From Acidimicrobiia bacterium (GTDB taxonomy: Bacteria > Actinomycetota > Acidimicrobiia > Spongiisociales > UBA5794), in the NCBI GenBank assembly GCA_030065575.1, contig JASJDZ010000048.1, positions 1-32,959 of the forward strand: a stretch of 32,959 nt of DNA, in the 5' to 3' direction. Position numbers and translations under genes: made by a program. Below the pieces are notes generated by a model. The model was not told where the DNA came from, ran no database searches, and saw only the letters and a program-made list of their open reading frames with translations. The stretch's first letter is position 1. Every line of letters begins with the position of its first letter. Positions 32,104 to 32,959 of this stretch are shown here, piece by piece.

Positions 32104-32666
32104 CGCTCACCTCCTTCACTAACGGGTCGAGGGATTGCTGCTGTTTGGGGTTCCTGTTCTTCGATTTGAAGCAGCCGTGCCAGCCGATCGCGGGCACGAC
32201 CCAATCTCATCGAGGCTGCGTGAGGACGAATGCCGAGCACCTGGCCAATAGCGGCAGGTTTCAGACCCTCCCAAGCAGCCAGGCGCAGGATCTCTTGATC
32301 GCTCGGCCGCAATCCGCCCAACGCGTCGAGAACCTCTTGGTCTTCGATGCGGCGGATCACCTGGGTTGCGGTGTCCTCGCCACCAGGTGAGGCGAGCTGA
32401 ACTCTGCTGCGCAGGCGCTGCGCCCGCCGCGCCGTGCGTTGCTGGTTGCGAACCACGTTCCTCGCTACGCCGTAGAGCCACAGCAGGGTTTCGTCGCCAC
32501 CGGGCATTCGATCGACGCGACGCCAGGCAACGAGGAATACCTCGGCGGTTGCGTCGTCCACATCGGGTCGAGGAAGACGGCGTTGGCAATAGCGTCGGAT
32601 CGCCGCCACGTGACGGTCGTAGGCCCCGCGGAACTCAGCGTCGGTCGATAGCGATCTCTCCACCAT
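32100..32666 (-). CDS. ECF family RNA polymerase sigma factor
   Basis: The 188-residue protein has sigma region 2 (about 8-75, with DVDDATAEVFLVAWRRVD and LLWLYGVARNVVRNQQR) and region 4 (about 120-172, LRPSDQEILRLAAWEGLKPAAIGQVLGI with the helix-turn-helix). It lacks regions 1 and 3, as ECF sigma factors do. I chose the ATG at 32666 because GGGAGGAAGAGG lies just upstream; ATGs at 32690 and 32771 are in frame but would add unrelated residues or run through a palindrome. It is coupled to the membrane protein that follows. Confidence 0.9.
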   Translation of the reverse strand: MVERSLSTDAEFRGAYDRHVAAIRRYCQRRLPRPDVDDATAEVFLVAWRRVDRMPGGDETLLWLYGVARNVVRNQQRTARRAQRLRSRVQLASPGGEDTATQVIRRIEDQEVLDALGGLRPSDQEILRLAAWEGLKPAAIGQVLGIRPHAASMRLGRARDRLARLLQIEEQEPQTAAIPRPVSEGGER

Positions 32667-32687
32667 CACCTCTTCCTCCCAAACGTA

Positions 32688-32743
32688 CATGTCCGGGCTG
32701 CAGGTTTTGGCACAGGTGTGCCAGAAACGCAGAAGCGGACATG
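32688..32743. repeat. 56-nt near-complete palindrome upstream of the sigma gene
   Basis: Outer arms CATGTCCG (32688-32695) and CGGACATG (32736-32743) enclose CTGC/GCAG and an inner stem of GTTTTGGCACA (32704-32714) with TGTGCCAGAAAC (32717-32728) around GG. It lies just upstream of the sigma factor's ribosome-binding site on the minus strand, so it is either operator DNA or a leader hairpin. Confidence 0.75.
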
Positions 32744-32785
32744 AGAGAAGTGAGTCCCAGAAGAGACTCAACGGGATTGCTGCAG

Positions 32786-32813
32786 TTGGGGGCCGCTACA
32801 CAGCGGCCCCCAA
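32786..32813. other. Strong hairpin in the divergent sigma-methyltransferase region
   Basis: TTGGGGGCCGCT pairs perfectly with AGCGGCCCCCAA over 12 bp around ACAC. It resembles a terminator stem, but no gene reads into it from the left, and GTCTGTTC is only partly T-rich. With the palindromes on either side it makes 32688-32865 a highly structured spacer. Confidence 0.75.
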
Positions 32814-32817
32814 GTCT

Positions 32818-32865
32818 GTTCTTGCGGATCTGGGCGTACATATGTGCGCTGGTGTCCGCAAGAAC
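32818..32865. repeat. 48-nt palindromic element, diverged copy 3
   Basis: The element has the same length as 30579-30626 and lies in the reverse orientation. Its ends GTTCTTGCGGA and TCCGCAAGAAC pair over 11 bp. Read on the minus strand it keeps CCCAGAT and the CC-G block of the other copies. The arm changes are compensating, so pairing is kept while sequence differs. Confidence 0.7.
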
Positions 32866-32902
32866 GGTTTGGGCGGCAGTGCTGGCTCTATCCTCCCCGC
32901 AG

Positions 32903-32959
32903 ATGAGCGACCTCCCCGACTACGTGGTGAAGAACCGGGCCCACTGGGATGCCCAGGCC
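32903..32959 (+). CDS. N terminus of a probable SAM-dependent methyltransferase (cut by window end)
   Basis: Only 19 codons are visible, starting MSDLPDYVVKNRAHWDAQA. The pattern YVxxNRAxWDxxA is usual at the start of class I SAM methyltransferases of actinobacteria, but the binding motifs are beyond the window. A TATCCT box (32889-32894) lies 8 nt before the ATG, which again suggests a leaderless transcript. Confidence 0.55.
   Translation, partial: MSDLPDYVVKNRAHWDAQA

Noticed and set aside
32786-32813. Intrinsic terminator
   Set aside because: The stem is strong, but both neighbouring genes are transcribed away from it and no T run follows. It is listed as a hairpin only.

Overview
The window reads as chromosomal DNA of a high-GC actinomycete (Actinomycetota). 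The best evidence is the right-centre block, which holds the conserved actinobacterial cell-division and wall-growth set: fhaA, fhaB, pstP, rodA/ftsW, pbpA, pknB with five PASTA repeats, pabA/trpG, a class E type sortase and crgA. A Ddn-type F420-dependent oxidoreductase family protein and DUF3159, DUF3040 and DUF4446 proteins fit the same phylum. The SLH repeats with paired cysteines and the large, Alu-containing SRP RNA suggest a deep lineage such as Acidimicrobiia rather than Mycobacterium or Streptomyces. That class-level placement is an inference.

Left third (1-13 kb). tRNA-Ser(GCT), msrB, an orphan membrane histidine kinase, a DUF3159 membrane protein, a lipoprotein serpin and a DUF3040 protein come first. 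A translation block follows: tRNA-Ser(TGA), tRNA-Ser(CGA), tadA, tRNA-Ser(GGA) and the large SRP RNA. Next are an exported SLH protein and a minus-strand operon of a CARDB-like membrane protein, DUF4446, serS and a menG/ubiE-type methyltransferase, then tRNA-Leu(CAG) and a Gfo/Idh/MocA oxidoreductase. The four serine tRNAs, enough to read all six serine codons, and seryl-tRNA synthetase lie within about 10 kb.

Middle (13-28.5 kb). An MFS_3-type transporter leads into fhaA-fhaB. A GAF-containing histidine kinase points the opposite way, and then comes pstP-rodA-pbpA-pknB, in which pstP, rodA and pbpA are joined by 4-nt overlaps. After pknB lies an ABC ATPase/permease/TetR operon with an operator-like palindrome over its own start codon. 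A patch of hairpin repeats marks the change to the minus-strand set: an inositol-monophosphatase-type phosphatase, pabA/trpG, a 50-residue membrane protein and a sortase. crgA diverges from the sortase.

Right end (28.5-33 kb). A Ddn-family protein, a small di-CxxC-like membrane protein and a thiolase are followed by tRNA-Ala(TGC) and tRNA-Ile(GAT), then an ECF sigma factor coupled to a single-pass membrane protein, and the first 19 codons of a probable SAM methyltransferase.

The most unusual content is not protein-coding. There is a family of perfect hairpins with three-base loops, often followed by ACTGACA. A separate 48-nt palindromic element occurs in three copies, with arms that change in compensating ways. 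Detached copies of tRNA 3' ends lie beside intact tRNAs, one of them followed by its own terminator. Many starts appear leaderless, with a TACNAT box 6-8 nt before the start codon.
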